The notes under the pieces were generated by a model, which was given only the letters and a program-made list of their open reading frames with translations, did no database searches and was not told the DNA's origin. The position numbers and the translations under genes were made by a program. Shown in pieces: positions 42,324 through 52,336 of a stretch of 64,000 bases of DNA (position 1 is its first letter; each line of letters opens with the position of its first letter). This stretch comes from Burkholderiaceae bacterium (GTDB lineage: Bacteria > Pseudomonadota > Gammaproteobacteria > Burkholderiales > Burkholderiaceae_C): assembly GCA_026125795.1 (NCBI GenBank), contig JAHCKM010000003.1, positions 620,001-684,000 of the forward strand. The letters run 5' to 3'.

Positions 42324-43054
42324 CGCGTCCTTCCGTCAAGCCGCGCGCCGGCCCGCTTGCGGGGCGCAGGTTCGGCAGTGCGCTCGGCGCGATGCCGATT
42401 GCGCACTTCGCGCCGCAACTCGACCACCGCGCGTGCCAGGTCGTCCACTTCAGCGCGTGTCGGAAGCTGCAGCCATTCCCCGACGTCGCTCGCGATGGCA
42501 GCCAGCGCCTCGCGGTACGCCAGGCCCGCGTCGAGCGTGTCGCGCTGTGCCTTCAGATAGGCCGGCGTGCGCATCAGCTCGAGCAGCGCCTCGTTGAGCG
42601 CATCGAGCCAGCGATCGACGCTTTCACGCGCCGTCGCGGCCTTGTTCTGCTTCAAGGCCTGCGCCTGGCGCTCGAGCACGGACTTCTGCACGGCCGGCCA
42701 AACGCTGTCGAGCAGCGCCCGGTATTTCGCCTGCGCTTCCTGCAGGCGCCACCAGGCGGCCGATGCAGTCGCGCTCTTGCGGTCGAAGTCCCACAACGGT
42801 GCGAGCGTCGGTGCGCTGTCGACACGGCCGAGCAAGGCCTCGGCCATGCTCGGCAGCGCGGACCACGCCGGCGCACCTGCCGCGCCGCGCGGCAGCGTGT
42901 TGTGAGCGGCGGCCATGGCCGCCGCCAGAGCCGCGAACGGGTTCTGGTCCGGCTGCGATTTCAAGCGTTGCGCCCACTGGCTCTGCTGCTCGGCCCAGTG
43001 GCTGAACCACTGGCCAAGGGCGGCTGCCGGCGTGTCTTGTGCAGAGCTGCTCAT
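42320..43054 (-). CDS. phaE: Class III PHA synthase subunit PhaE
   Basis: 244 residues, Trp-rich helical N-terminus (LGQWFSHWAEQQSQWAQRL), middle segment VDRWLDALNEALLELMRTPAYL and a basic C-terminal tail. Matches the PhaE partner of class III PhaC. It precedes phaC and overlaps it by 4 bases. Class III synthases are known from purple sulfur bacteria and cyanobacteria; class I PhaC is usual in Burkholderiales. Confidence 0.82.
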   Translation of the reverse strand: MSSSAQDTPAAALGQWFSHWAEQQSQWAQRLKSQPDQNPFAALAAAMAAAHNTLPRGAAGAPAWSALPSMAEALLGRVDSAPTLAPLWDFDRKSATASAAWWRLQEAQAKYRALLDSVWPAVQKSVLERQAQALKQNKAATARESVDRWLDALNEALLELMRTPAYLKAQRDTLDAGLAYREALAAIASDVGEWLQLPTRAEVDDLARAVVELRREVRNRHRAERTAEPAPRKRAGARLDGRTR

Positions 43055-43061
43055 CGCGCTT

Positions 43062-44192
43062 TCAATCGAACACGACCACCTGACGCACGGCTTCGCCGGT
43101 GTGCAGGCGATCGAAGCCCTCGTTGATGTCGTCGAGCCGCAGGCGGCCGCTCATCAGCTGGTTGACCGGGAGGCGGCCCGCGCGGTACAGCGCAACAAAG
43201 CGCGGCAGATCGCGCGCCGGCACGCAGGTGCCGATGTAGCTGCCCTTAAGCGTGCGCTCCTCGCCGACCATGGTGACGATCGGCAGCGCGAATGCAGCCT
43301 GTGGCGGTGGCAGGCCCGCGGTGGTGGTGGTGCCGCCGCGCCGCGTGATGCGATACGCAGTCTCGAACGCAGCGACCGCGCCGGCGAACTCGAACACATG
43401 ATCGAGTCCGCCGTTCGTCGCCGAGCGCACTGCACTCACACACGCCGGATCCGATCCGTCGAAGGCGACCGTCGCGCCCAGCTCGAGCGCCATCGTGCGC
43501 TTCGCCGCGGAAAGATCGATCGCGACCACTTCGCGCGCGCCGGCGGCCACGGCGCCGATCACTGCGGCCAGCCCGACGCCGCCGAGGCCGATCACGGCGA
43601 CCGACTCGCCGGCCTTCACTTGCGCGGTGTTGACCACCGCACCCACGCCGGTGAGCACGGCGCAGCCGAACAAGGCCGCTTCGTCGAAGGGCAGGGCGGC
43701 GTCGATCTTGACGAGCGAGCGACGCGAGACCACGACATGCTCCGCGAATGCCGAGCAGCCCAGGTGGTGATGAACCGCCTGGCCGTTGGCGTCGCTCAAG
43801 CGCCGCCGCCCCGACAGCAGCGTACCGGCGCCGTTGGCCGCGGCGCCCGGCTCGCACAGCGCGGGGCGCCCCTCGCTGCACGGCATGCAGTGCCCGCAGC
43901 TCGGCACGAACACCAGAGCCACGTGGTCGCCCACCGCGAGGTCGGTCACGCCTTCCCCGAGCGCTGCGACTTCGCCAGCGGCCTCGTGTCCGATGGCCAT
44001 CGGCACGGGGCGCGGCCGATCGCCGTTGATGACCGACAGATCGGAGTGGCAAAGTCCAGCCGCGCGGATGCGCACCAGCACTTCGTCGCGGCCGGGCGGC
44101 TCGAGCGTGAGCTCCTCGATCGCGAGTGGCTTGGACTCCTTGTACGGAGGCGGCAAGCCGACCTGGCGCAGGACCGCGGCGCGTGTCTTCAT
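43062..44192 (-). CDS. Zinc-dependent alcohol dehydrogenase (class III-like)
   Basis: 376 residues, medium-chain dehydrogenase. Catalytic zinc: LCHSDL and GHEAAGEV; structural zinc: CGHCMPCSEGRPALC with four cysteines; NAD-binding VIGLGGVGLAAVIGA. No glutathione-specific features checked. Oxidises an alcohol to aldehyde. Eight bases from phaE and overlapping cytochrome b561 by 4 bases, so one operon. Substrate unknown. Confidence 0.88.
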   Translation of the reverse strand: MKTRAAVLRQVGLPPPYKESKPLAIEELTLEPPGRDEVLVRIRAAGLCHSDLSVINGDRPRPVPMAIGHEAAGEVAALGEGVTDLAVGDHVALVFVPSCGHCMPCSEGRPALCEPGAAANGAGTLLSGRRRLSDANGQAVHHHLGCSAFAEHVVVSRRSLVKIDAALPFDEAALFGCAVLTGVGAVVNTAQVKAGESVAVIGLGGVGLAAVIGAVAAGAREVVAIDLSAAKRTMALELGATVAFDGSDPACVSAVRSATNGGLDHVFEFAGAVAAFETAYRITRRGGTTTTAGLPPPQAAFALPIVTMVGEERTLKGSYIGTCVPARDLPRFVALYRAGRLPVNQLMSGRLRLDDINEGFDRLHTGEAVRQVVVFD

Positions 44193-44773
44193 GGCAGCAT
44201 CCTCCGCAGGACGTCGTTCTCCGCATCCTTGTCGATGAACCGGTGCTTCAGGGCGCCGGCCACGTGGAGCACCACGAGCGCCAGCAGCGCGTACGCGAAC
44301 GTGCGGTGCAACAGCTGGAAGACTTCGAACCAGCGGTCGTTCTTGGGCAGCAGTTCCGGCACCTGCCCGAAGAAGAAGAACGGCACGCCGTCGCTCTGCG
44401 TGAACGTGCTCGACATCGAGTAGCCCATCAGCGGCACGATGATCAGCAACGCATAGAACGCGCGGTGCGCCAACGTCGACAGCTTGCGCTCCCAGGGCTT
44501 GAGGCCCGCAGGCGGTTGAGGCACGCGGCTGCGCGCGCGCAGCGCGAGCGCAGCCAGGCCGAGCAGGAACGCGAGCAAGCCGAACTGCTTGTGGTTGGGA
44601 TAGAGCTGCTCGAACTTCAGCGGCAACTCGTCCGGCAGGTTCACCATCACGAGCCCGACGCTCAGCGTGCCGATCACCACCAGCGCACGTAGCCAGTGCA
44701 GGGCCCGCATGCTGGCGGGGTACTTCTGTGCATCGGGTGGGGCGGGGCTGTTCATGGCGACTGCGTGTTTCAT
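44189..44773 (-). CDS. Cytochrome b561 family protein
   Basis: 194 residues with four transmembrane segments. Candidate heme ligands are in ALHWLRALVVIG, PNHKQFGLLAFLLGL, LAHRAFYALLIIVPLMGYS and LALVVLHVAGALKHRF. Inner-membrane di-heme electron carrier that can pass electrons to or from quinone. Follows dadA by 25 bases on the same strand. MNSPAPP at 44755 is an alternative start. Confidence 0.85.
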   Translation of the reverse strand: MKHAVAMNSPAPPDAQKYPASMRALHWLRALVVIGTLSVGLVMVNLPDELPLKFEQLYPNHKQFGLLAFLLGLAALALRARSRVPQPPAGLKPWERKLSTLAHRAFYALLIIVPLMGYSMSSTFTQSDGVPFFFFGQVPELLPKNDRWFEVFQLLHRTFAYALLALVVLHVAGALKHRFIDKDAENDVLRRMLP

Positions 44774-44798
44774 GTCCGTGTCCGTTGCATCTTGCGAA

Positions 44799-46097
44799 TC
44801 AGGCGGAGGGTGCCAGCGCGCCGTGCCCGGCACCGGCTCGCGAAGGCCCGTTGCGCTCGACGGTGAGCCCTTCGGTGTCGATCTCGGTCTTGCGCCCCGA
44901 GATCCAGTCGGCCAGCAGCCGTCCGGTGCCGGCGGCCATCGTCCAGCCGAGCGTGCCGTGGCCGGTGGCGAGCCAGAGGTTGGGGATGCGCGTCGGGCCG
45001 ACGATCGGCGTGCCGTCGGGCGTCATCGGGCGCAGGCCGGTCCAGAAGGTGGCGCGCGTCACGTCGCCGCCGCGCGGAAAGAGATCGGTGACCACGAACT
45101 CCAGCGTGCGACGCCGCGCCGGAGTCAACGCCAGGTCGAAGCCCGAGAGCTGCGCCGTGCCGCCGACGCGGATGCGGTCTCCCAGCCGCGTGACCGCGAC
45201 CTTGTGCGTCTCGTCCATGATGGTCGACTCCGGCGCCTTGCTCGCGTCGGTGATCGGCACCGTGATCGAAAAGCCCTTGACCGGATAGACCGGGATCCGG
45301 ACGCCGAGCGGGCGCAGCATCGCCGTGGAGTGGCTGCCCAACGCGACTATGAAGCGGTCGGCCAGCATGGGTCCGTGGCTGGTGTCGATGGCCGAGATGC
45401 CGTGCGAGTCGCCCTTGATGCGGCGCACGTCCACGCCAAAACGGAACTTCACGCCGCGGCCTTCGGCCAGCTTCGCCAGCGCCTGCGTGAACAGAAAGCA
45501 GTCGCCGGTCTCGTCGCCCGGCAGCCGCAACGCCCCGACGAACTTGTGCTTCACGTCGGCCAGCGCCGGTTCGTGCTTGAGGTATCCATCGCGGTCGAGC
45601 AGCTGGTAGGGCACGCCGTATTGCTCGAGGATCTGGATGTCCTTGGCGGTGCCGTCGAGCTGCTTCTGCGTGCGGAACAACTGCAGCGTGCCCAGTGCCC
45701 GCTCGTCGTAGCGGATGCCGGTGTCGGCGCGCAGTTGCCTGAGGCAGTCGCGGCTGTATTCGGCCAGGCGCAGCATGCGTGCCTTGTTGATGCGATAGCG
45801 CGCCTCGGTGCAATTGCGCAGCATCGCGGCGCCCCAGCGCCACATCGCCGCATCGAGCATCGGCTTGATCACCAGCGGGCTGTGGTGCATCAGCAGCCAC
45901 TTGATGGCCTTGATCGGCACGCCGGGCCCGGCCCACGGCGCCGAGTAGCCCGGCGAGACCTCGCCCGCGTTGGCGAAGCTGGTCTCCAGCGCCGGACCTT
46001 GCTGGCGCTCGAGCACCGTGACCTCGTGGCCCGCCGCTGCAAGGTAGTACGCGGCCGTGGTGCCGATGACGCCGCTGCCGAGGATCGCGATCTTCAT
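44799..46097 (-). CDS. dadA: D-amino acid dehydrogenase
   Basis: 432 residues. FAD motif [20 protein letters not shown], then [33 protein letters not shown] and [27 protein letters not shown]. Oxidises D-amino acids (D-Ala) to 2-oxo acids with electrons to the respiratory chain. Overlaps alr by 4 bases, the classic D/L-alanine catabolic pair. Confidence 0.93.
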   Translation of the reverse strand: MKIAILGSGVIGTTAAYYLAAAGHEVTVLERQQGPALETSFANAGEVSPGYSAPWAGPGVPIKAIKWLLMHHSPLVIKPMLDAAMWRWGAAMLRNCTEARYRINKARMLRLAEYSRDCLRQLRADTGIRYDERALGTLQLFRTQKQLDGTAKDIQILEQYGVPYQLLDRDGYLKHEPALADVKHKFVGALRLPGDETGDCFLFTQALAKLAEGRGVKFRFGVDVRRIKGDSHGISAIDTSHGPMLADRFIVALGSHSTAMLRPLGVRIPVYPVKGFSITVPITDASKAPESTIMDETHKVAVTRLGDRIRVGGTAQLSGFDLALTPARRRTLEFVVTDLFPRGGDVTRATFWTGLRPMTPDGTPIVGPTRIPNLWLATGHGTLGWTMAAGTGRLLADWISGRKTEIDTEGLTVERNGPSRAGAGHGALAPSA

Positions 46098-47245
46098 GGG
46101 GTGAGGTAGCGGCGTTGGTAGCGCGCACCGAGGCTGGTGAGGATCTCGTACGCGTTGGTGCCGGCCTCCTCGGCCAGCGCGTTGATGTCGTGCACGTCGT
46201 CGATCACGTCCAGCGGTGTGCCGGGCTCGAGCCGGTCGGCTGGCACGCCGGTCGCGTCGACGGTCACGGTGTCCATCGACACGCGGCCGATCACCGGCAG
46301 CACCGCGCCGCCCAGGCGCAGGCAGGCCCGGTTGCTGGCGCTGCGCAGGTAGCCGTCGGCATAGCCGACCGACACGGTGGCGATGCGCGAAGGCCGCTCG
46401 GCGCGCCACGTGTGGTTGTAGCCGACGGCATCGCGCGGCGCGATGTCGCGCCACTGGATCAGCCGCGCCTGCACGCGCACGACCGGGCGCATCGGATTGA
46501 AGCGCCCGGCCATCGGCGCCACACCGTACAGCGCGGCACCGGGGCGCGCCAGGTCGAAGTGAAACGCCGACCCGAGGAAGATGCCCGATGAGTTGGCCAA
46601 CGAGCCGAGCGCATGCGGCCACAACGCGCGCAACACGCTGAACCGCTGCAGTTGCTGCGCATTGAGCGCGTTGTCGGGTTCTTCGGCGCTGGCCAGGTGG
46701 CTGATGATCAACGTCGGCTGAATGCCTTCGAGCCGCTGCGGTGCCTCGGCCAGCGCGGCCGCGTCGAGCGGGGCGAGTCCCAGGCGGGCCATGCCGGTGT
46801 CGAACTGGATCGCCGCCGGCAGCGCGCGGCCTTGGTCGCGTGCCAGGGTTTGCCAGCGCTGAATCTGGTCGAGGCTGTTGAGCACGGGCACCAGTCCGCG
46901 TGCCACGCAATCGCGTTCGGCGCCGGGCAAGGCACCGTGCAGCACGTGCAGGCGTGCGTCGGCGGGCCACCCTGGCCCGAGTTCATCGAGCAGGCGCACG
47001 CCTTCGTCGACCAGCGCGACGAAGAACTCCCGGCAGCCCGCGGCCAGCAGTGCGCGCACCACCGGCGTTGCGCCGAGCCCGTAGGCGTCGGCCTTCACCA
47101 CCGCGGCACTGCGCGCCGGTGCCACCGCGCTCGACAGCAGGCGCCAGTTCTCGACCAGCGCACCCAGGTCCACGGTCAACCACGCAGCGCTCGTGGCGGC
47201 GGGGAAGGTGCCGTTGTCGAAGGTCGACGGGGCACGCGCGTTCAC
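46094..47245 (-). CDS. alr: Alanine racemase (catabolic type)
   Basis: 383 residues. PLP lysine Lys51 in [12 protein letters not shown], the second catalytic Tyr in [11 protein letters not shown], and [10 protein letters not shown]. Interconverts L- and D-alanine; coupling to dadA suggests the catabolic DadX role. N-terminal extension of about 18 residues before the TIM barrel. Confidence 0.93.
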   Translation of the reverse strand: MNARAPSTFDNGTFPAATSAAWLTVDLGALVENWRLLSSAVAPARSAAVVKADAYGLGATPVVRALLAAGCREFFVALVDEGVRLLDELGPGWPADARLHVLHGALPGAERDCVARGLVPVLNSLDQIQRWQTLARDQGRALPAAIQFDTGMARLGLAPLDAAALAEAPQRLEGIQPTLIISHLASAEEPDNALNAQQLQRFSVLRALWPHALGSLANSSGIFLGSAFHFDLARPGAALYGVAPMAGRFNPMRPVVRVQARLIQWRDIAPRDAVGYNHTWRAERPSRIATVSVGYADGYLRSASNRACLRLGGAVLPVIGRVSMDTVTVDATGVPADRLEPGTPLDVIDDVHDINALAEEAGTNAYEILTSLGARYQRRYLTP

Positions 47246-48258
47246 TTCACGCTCCCGTCGGATCGCACCACGCCTTGGCGCGAGTACAGCACCGGCCGGC
47301 CCGCGGCACTGACGGCCAGCGCAGTGAGCGGCGCACGGTCGCTGCGCGCTTCGGTCTTGAAGCTCGCGCCGCCGTCGGTGCTGCGCAGCACGAGCCCGTC
47401 GAGACCGACGCCGACGATGTCGTTACCCACGCGCGCCAGCGCGGTGATCGACGACTTGCTCTGCGTGTCGAGTCGGGCCCAGCTGCGGCCGTCGTCGGTG
47501 CTGCGGTACAGCGAGCCGCGCAGCCCGGCGGCCAGGATGGCGCCATCGGCCGCGACGAGCCCGCTCCAGAACGAGCCCTTGTAGCCGGTGGCGAGGTAGG
47601 TCCAGCGGTTGCCGCGATCGTCGGAGCGCAGCACCATGCCGCGCTCGCCGGCGGCGTACAGCGCGCCGTTGCCGCCGACGAACAGGCCGAGCAGGTTCAG
47701 GTCGGCCTTCTTCGCGCCATCGGGGATCGGCAGCTTCACCTCGCGCCAGCTCTGGCCGCCGTCGGCCGTGACCAGCACCAGCGACCACAGGCCCACGGCG
47801 ACGCCATGGTTGGCATCGAAGAAGTGGATGCCGAACAGCGGGCGATCCTGTTGCGTGTCGACTCGCTGACGGATCCAGGTCTCGCCGCCATCGCGGGTGT
47901 GCAGCACCGCGCCCCAGTGTCCGGCCGCCCAGCCCAACTTGTCATCGACGAAACTGACCGACGTGAGTGCGACATCGATCGGCACCGACTTGGCCTGCCG
48001 GTGGCTCTGGCCACCGTCGTCCGACAGCAGCACGATGCCGTGGTCGCCCACCGCCACGATGCGCGCGCCGGCGCGCGCGGCGGCCAGCAGCGCCGCCTGC
48101 TGCGCGTGGCTCGCGCGCACGGCGGACGCGGCCACCGGTGCGGCCGGCGCTGCAGGGGCAGCAGGCTGCGCCGCCGCAGGCAAGGCGAGCGCGAACGCCG
48201 CGATGCCGCCGGCGACACCAGCGACGACGCGATCCATGAACGACGTGTGCGGTCTCAC
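47242..48258 (-). CDS. YCF48-type beta-propeller protein, exported
   Basis: 338 residues with signal peptide (ending near AAAQPA) and an Ala/Pro linker. The rest consists of BNR-like propeller blades of the pattern S-x-DGG-x-W (e.g. LSDDGGQSHRQ, HTRDGGETWIRQ, RSTDDGRSWARL, RSTDGGASF), as in YCF48/Hcf136. In bacteria it typically accompanies an RND transporter with DUF1302 and DUF1329 proteins. Eight bases from the RND gene. Confidence 0.87.
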   Translation of the reverse strand: MRPHTSFMDRVVAGVAGGIAAFALALPAAAQPAAPAAPAAPVAASAVRASHAQQAALLAAARAGARIVAVGDHGIVLLSDDGGQSHRQAKSVPIDVALTSVSFVDDKLGWAAGHWGAVLHTRDGGETWIRQRVDTQQDRPLFGIHFFDANHGVAVGLWSLVLVTADGGQSWREVKLPIPDGAKKADLNLLGLFVGGNGALYAAGERGMVLRSDDRGNRWTYLATGYKGSFWSGLVAADGAILAAGLRGSLYRSTDDGRSWARLDTQSKSSITALARVGNDIVGVGLDGLVLRSTDGGASFKTEARSDRAPLTALAVSAAGRPVLYSRQGVVRSDGSVK

Positions 48259-48265
48259 CGGCGCC

Positions 48266-50650
48266 TCAGTGGTGTTGCAAGCCGGTGGCGCGCACGGGCC
48301 CGTGGCGCGGGAACAGGCGCTCGAGCCACACCGCCACCGCTGGCAGCGCCGTCATCGCCATGACCATGTTGACCATGAACATGAACGCCAGCAGCTTGCC
48401 CATGTCGGCCTGGAACTTGAGCTGCGAGAACGACCACGTGGCCACGCCGATGGCCAGCGTGATGGCGGTGAAGATCGTGGCCATGCCCACCTCGAGGATG
48501 GCGTGCTCGATCGCCTTCACGATGCCCTGGCCGCCGGCCATGTGCAGCAACAGCCGGTTGTAGATGTAGAACGCGTAGTCCACGCCGATGCCCACCGCCA
48601 GCACCATCACCGGCAGCGTGGCCACGGTGAGGCCGATCTCGAGTTCCTTCATGAACCAGTAGCCGATGAAGGTGCCCACGGTCAGCGGCAGGCAGCAGGC
48701 CACCACCGCGCGCAGGTCGCGGTAGACGAGGAAGACCAGGATCACGATGGCCGCGTAGACGTACAACATCATCGGCAGCTCGCTCTTCTCGACCTCGTCG
48801 TCGATCGCCGCGAGCACGCCGGCATTGCCTGAAGCGAGGCGGATCGACACGCCGGGCATCGGCGTCTCCGAGCGGAACGCCCGCACCGCGTCGATCACAC
48901 GCTGGATCGTGGTGGCCTTGTGATCGGTGAGGAACAAATGGACCGCGGTCATGCTGCAGTCCTTGCGCATCATGCCGCGGATGCGTGCGATCTCGGTCGA
49001 CAGCGCGGCGTAGTTACCCGGGTCGATCGGCACCGCGTTCATCTTCGGGTTGCCTTCGTTGTAGCCCTCGTTGAACAGGCGCAGCTGGCCCGAATACGAG
49101 GCGATCGACAACACCCCTTGTACCGGTTGCATCGCCCAAGTGAAGCGGTCCTGGTACAGGCCGACGTTCACGTTCTCGCAGCTTTCGGGTGGCGCCTCGA
49201 AGATCACGGTGAGCCAGTCGAGCCCGATGTCGTAGTTGGACGAGATGGCCACGGCGTCGCGGTTGAAGCGGGCGTCTGCGCGCAGCTCCGGGGCGCCGGG
49301 TTGCAGCGTGCCCACCACGCGATCGCGGCTCTGCCACACGGCGGCGGCGAACACGGCGCCCGTGATGACGATCACCACCGCTGCGTTGCGCGGCTCGGCC
49401 AGGCGCGCCAAGGTTCGCAGCCAGCCGGCGCGGCGCTCGCGTTTGATGACCGCCTTGTCGGCGTACGCCTTGTGAATGTCGAAATACGAGGCGGCCACCG
49501 GCAGCATGACCAGGTTGGTCACGATCTTGTAGGCCACGCCCAGGGAGGCCGTGATCGCCAGCTCGCGCACCATCGGAATGGGGATCAGCAGCAGCGTGAC
49601 GAAGGAGACGAACGCCGTCACGAGCGCCAGCGTGCCGGGGATCAGCAGGCCGGAGAAGCTGTCGCGGCAGGCGTCGAAGTTGCTGCGCCCGTGCGCGATC
49701 TCGCGCACGATGTAGTTGATCTGCTGCACGCCGTGCGACACGCCGATCGCGAACACCAGGAACGGCACCAGCACCGCCAGCGGATCGAGCCCGTAGCCCA
49801 GCAGCCGGAGCGTGCCGAACTGCCAGATCAGCGAGGTCAGCGAACAGACGATGGGCAGCAGCGTGAAGCGCAGCGAGTGGCAGTACCAGTACACCGCCAG
49901 CGCGGTGAGCAGCAGCGCGACAACGCAGAACTTGAGTACCGATTGCGCGCCGTCGGCGATGTCGCCGATCTGCTTGGCAAAGCCGATGATCTGGATCTCG
50001 AAGTCCGCGTCCTCGAACTTGGCGCGCAGCCGCTCCAGCACCTCATTGTAGGCAATGTAGTCGAGCTTGCGTCCACCGCTGTCGTATTCGATCAGCTCGG
50101 CGATCACCATCGCGCTGGTTTCGTCGCGCGACACCAGCGTGCCGACGAATCCGCCCTGGCTGGTGGCCTGCCGGATGCCGGCAATGGTCTCCGGCTTGAG
50201 CGCCTCGGGCGTGATCGTGCCGTCGATCAGCGGGTCGGCGCGAAAGCCTTCCTCGGTGATCTCGTTGACGAAGCTGTTGGGCGTCCACAGCGACTGCACG
50301 CCCAGGCGCTCGACGTTGGGCAGGAACGTCACCGCCTGCGTCACCTCGTACAGCCGCTTGAGCGCAGCGGCGTTCCAGATGTTGCCCTGGCGGGCCTTGA
50401 CGACGATGTTCAGCCGGTTGGCGCCGAGCACGTCGTTGCGGTACTTGTGGAACGTCTCGATGTACTCGTGGCCGACCGGCATCTGCTTGTCGAAGCCCGC
50501 GTCCATGCGCAGCTGCAGCGCGAACCAGCCCATGAGCAGCGTGAAGACCGCCAGCGCGACGAGGATCGCGCCGCGGTGTGCGAACGCGATCCTCTCGGTG
50601 TGCCGCACGGCGCGCAGCAGCACCGATTCGGCGGGGGCTGACGCCGTCAT
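48266..50650 (-). CDS. RND superfamily (MMPL-type) transporter
   Basis: 794 residues with two repeats of one helix, a large periplasmic loop and five helices. Examples of membrane segments are ILVALAVFTLLMGWFAL, VPFLVFAIGVSHGVQQI, VMVLAVGIGVDYAFYIYN and FMFMVNMVMAMTALPAVAVWLE. The intramembrane Asp in GIGVDYAFY fits proton-driven transport. Likely moves lipophilic compounds across or within the envelope with the neighbouring DUF1302/DUF1329/YCF48 proteins. Confidence 0.9.
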   Translation of the reverse strand: MTASAPAESVLLRAVRHTERIAFAHRGAILVALAVFTLLMGWFALQLRMDAGFDKQMPVGHEYIETFHKYRNDVLGANRLNIVVKARQGNIWNAAALKRLYEVTQAVTFLPNVERLGVQSLWTPNSFVNEITEEGFRADPLIDGTITPEALKPETIAGIRQATSQGGFVGTLVSRDETSAMVIAELIEYDSGGRKLDYIAYNEVLERLRAKFEDADFEIQIIGFAKQIGDIADGAQSVLKFCVVALLLTALAVYWYCHSLRFTLLPIVCSLTSLIWQFGTLRLLGYGLDPLAVLVPFLVFAIGVSHGVQQINYIVREIAHGRSNFDACRDSFSGLLIPGTLALVTAFVSFVTLLLIPIPMVRELAITASLGVAYKIVTNLVMLPVAASYFDIHKAYADKAVIKRERRAGWLRTLARLAEPRNAAVVIVITGAVFAAAVWQSRDRVVGTLQPGAPELRADARFNRDAVAISSNYDIGLDWLTVIFEAPPESCENVNVGLYQDRFTWAMQPVQGVLSIASYSGQLRLFNEGYNEGNPKMNAVPIDPGNYAALSTEIARIRGMMRKDCSMTAVHLFLTDHKATTIQRVIDAVRAFRSETPMPGVSIRLASGNAGVLAAIDDEVEKSELPMMLYVYAAIVILVFLVYRDLRAVVACCLPLTVGTFIGYWFMKELEIGLTVATLPVMVLAVGIGVDYAFYIYNRLLLHMAGGQGIVKAIEHAILEVGMATIFTAITLAIGVATWSFSQLKFQADMGKLLAFMFMVNMVMAMTALPAVAVWLERLFPRHGPVRATGLQHH

Positions 50651-50663
50651 GGCTGCCGTGGAC

Positions 50664-52313
50664 TCAGAAGTTGCGCGACAGCGTCACACCCACGAAGTCA
50701 CGGTCGCCCAGCGGCTGGTCGAACACGCGCTTGCCACCGAAGAACCGGGCGTAGTTGATCGACGCTTGCCAGTGGGCCGGGTTCTGCACGAAGTTGATGA
50801 TGAAGTTGACCGACTTGGCGCCCTCCATGAACAGGGCCACGCCGTTTGGCGTGCGCCCCTTGACCGCCTGGAAGTAGTAGATCTCGGGCGTGACCTGCCA
50901 GCCCGGGATCAGCGTGCCGTCGTAAGTCCAGCTGAAATCGAAGTTGAAGCCCCATGAGGTCTTGCTGCCCACCGGTTCCGGCGTGCCGGCCGGATCGAAC
51001 TCCTGGCCCCAGCCCCAGGCGCCGGCCGAGATCGGGTCGCCGCCGTAGGTGGGCTGCAGCTTCGGGTAGCGGATCACCACGGCCTCGGCCAGCAGCGTCG
51101 CGGTGTCGGCGCCGAGCGCCTTGAGGATGAAGCCCGCGGTGTTGGGCGTGATGCTCAGCAGCCCCGTCAGGTGCCACTGGTAGCGCTTCTCGTCGACCCA
51201 GCAGTTGCCGTTTTGCGACGAGCAGCCGCTGACGGCCGCGTTGAGCGCCACGGCATCCTTGGGGCGGTACGACAGCTCGGTGCCGATGGCCCAGTCGCCC
51301 ACCGGGAAGTTGGCACTCAGGCCGTACAGCTTGCGGTCCTCGGCAAAGCGCCAGCCGATCACGCCGGGGCCGCCGGCGTTGATGCTGAAGTTGGGCGCCT
51401 TGTCGTGGTAGTTCATCGCGTAGGCGCCCAGGTTCAGTTGCGTGCCTTCGGGCTGCCAGCGCAGTGCGGCGCCCCATTGGCCGCCGTTCTTCGGCTTGAC
51501 TTCCACCAGGCCATAGGCATCGTGGCCCTTGCCCAGACCGTTGGCCACCGACCAGTAGCTGCCGGTGGGCGGCAGGTAGTTGCCGTTCCAGTGCGCCTGC
51601 ACGTAGGCCTCGGCATTGAAGCCCTTGCCGAGTCCGGAGGCGACGCTGACGATCGGCGCCGGCAGGAACACCTCCTTCAACTGTGTGCCCGGCTGGGACA
51701 GGCGCATCACGTCGATGGCGTTGGTGCTGTTGATGCCGCCCGGCAGAAACAGGCTCTCGCCCCAGCTGATCACCTGGTTGCCCACGCGCACGCGCGCCTG
51801 CTGGTCGCCCACCTGGAAGCCCTTGCTGACCCACAGGTCGAGCAGCCTGGCCTTGAAGCGCAGGTCGCTGCGCGCGTCGTCGGCGAGGCCGTCGGTCAGG
51901 TTCGGCGGCGTGGTGGCGCTCAAGTATCCGGTGGTGTCGGTGGCCGAGAAGTCCTTGATCCAATTCACGCGGCCGAGGAACGTGAAGTCGCTCGGCATCT
52001 TCAGCAGCAGCTCGTGACTGCCTTTGAGGTAGGTGGTGAAGCGGTCGCCCTTGCCGTAGTTGAGGTTGCCCTGGTCGCCGAGCGCCGATGTCGGCGCGAG
52101 GCAGCCAGCCGGTGCGCCGTTGCCGCTGGCGCCGGCGATCACGAGATTGCAGTCCGGATCCTTCAGACGGATGCCGGTGCCCACGCTCACCGTCGAGTCG
52201 AAGTTGCCTCGCACGCCGTCGAACTCGAAAGTCAATGCGTGCGCGGTCGGAGCCGCGAGCGCGCAGACGGCCAGGCTGACGGCGCTCCTGCGAAAGGCGC
52301 GAATGTTCCCCAT
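50664..52313 (-). CDS. DUF1302 family outer-membrane protein
   Basis: 549 residues with signal peptide (AVCALAAPTAHA). The DUF1302 pattern is present: GVRGNFDSTVSVGTGIRLKD, VRVGNQVISWGESLFLPGGI and a C-terminus ending VGVTLSRNF with terminal Phe, suggesting a beta-barrel. Presumed outer-membrane porin or channel of the RND-linked module. Confidence 0.88.
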   Translation of the reverse strand: MGNIRAFRRSAVSLAVCALAAPTAHALTFEFDGVRGNFDSTVSVGTGIRLKDPDCNLVIAGASGNGAPAGCLAPTSALGDQGNLNYGKGDRFTTYLKGSHELLLKMPSDFTFLGRVNWIKDFSATDTTGYLSATTPPNLTDGLADDARSDLRFKARLLDLWVSKGFQVGDQQARVRVGNQVISWGESLFLPGGINSTNAIDVMRLSQPGTQLKEVFLPAPIVSVASGLGKGFNAEAYVQAHWNGNYLPPTGSYWSVANGLGKGHDAYGLVEVKPKNGGQWGAALRWQPEGTQLNLGAYAMNYHDKAPNFSINAGGPGVIGWRFAEDRKLYGLSANFPVGDWAIGTELSYRPKDAVALNAAVSGCSSQNGNCWVDEKRYQWHLTGLLSITPNTAGFILKALGADTATLLAEAVVIRYPKLQPTYGGDPISAGAWGWGQEFDPAGTPEPVGSKTSWGFNFDFSWTYDGTLIPGWQVTPEIYYFQAVKGRTPNGVALFMEGAKSVNFIINFVQNPAHWQASINYARFFGGKRVFDQPLGDRDFVGVTLSRNF

Positions 52314-52336
52314 TTGGTGTTCTCCGTTCTGTGGGA

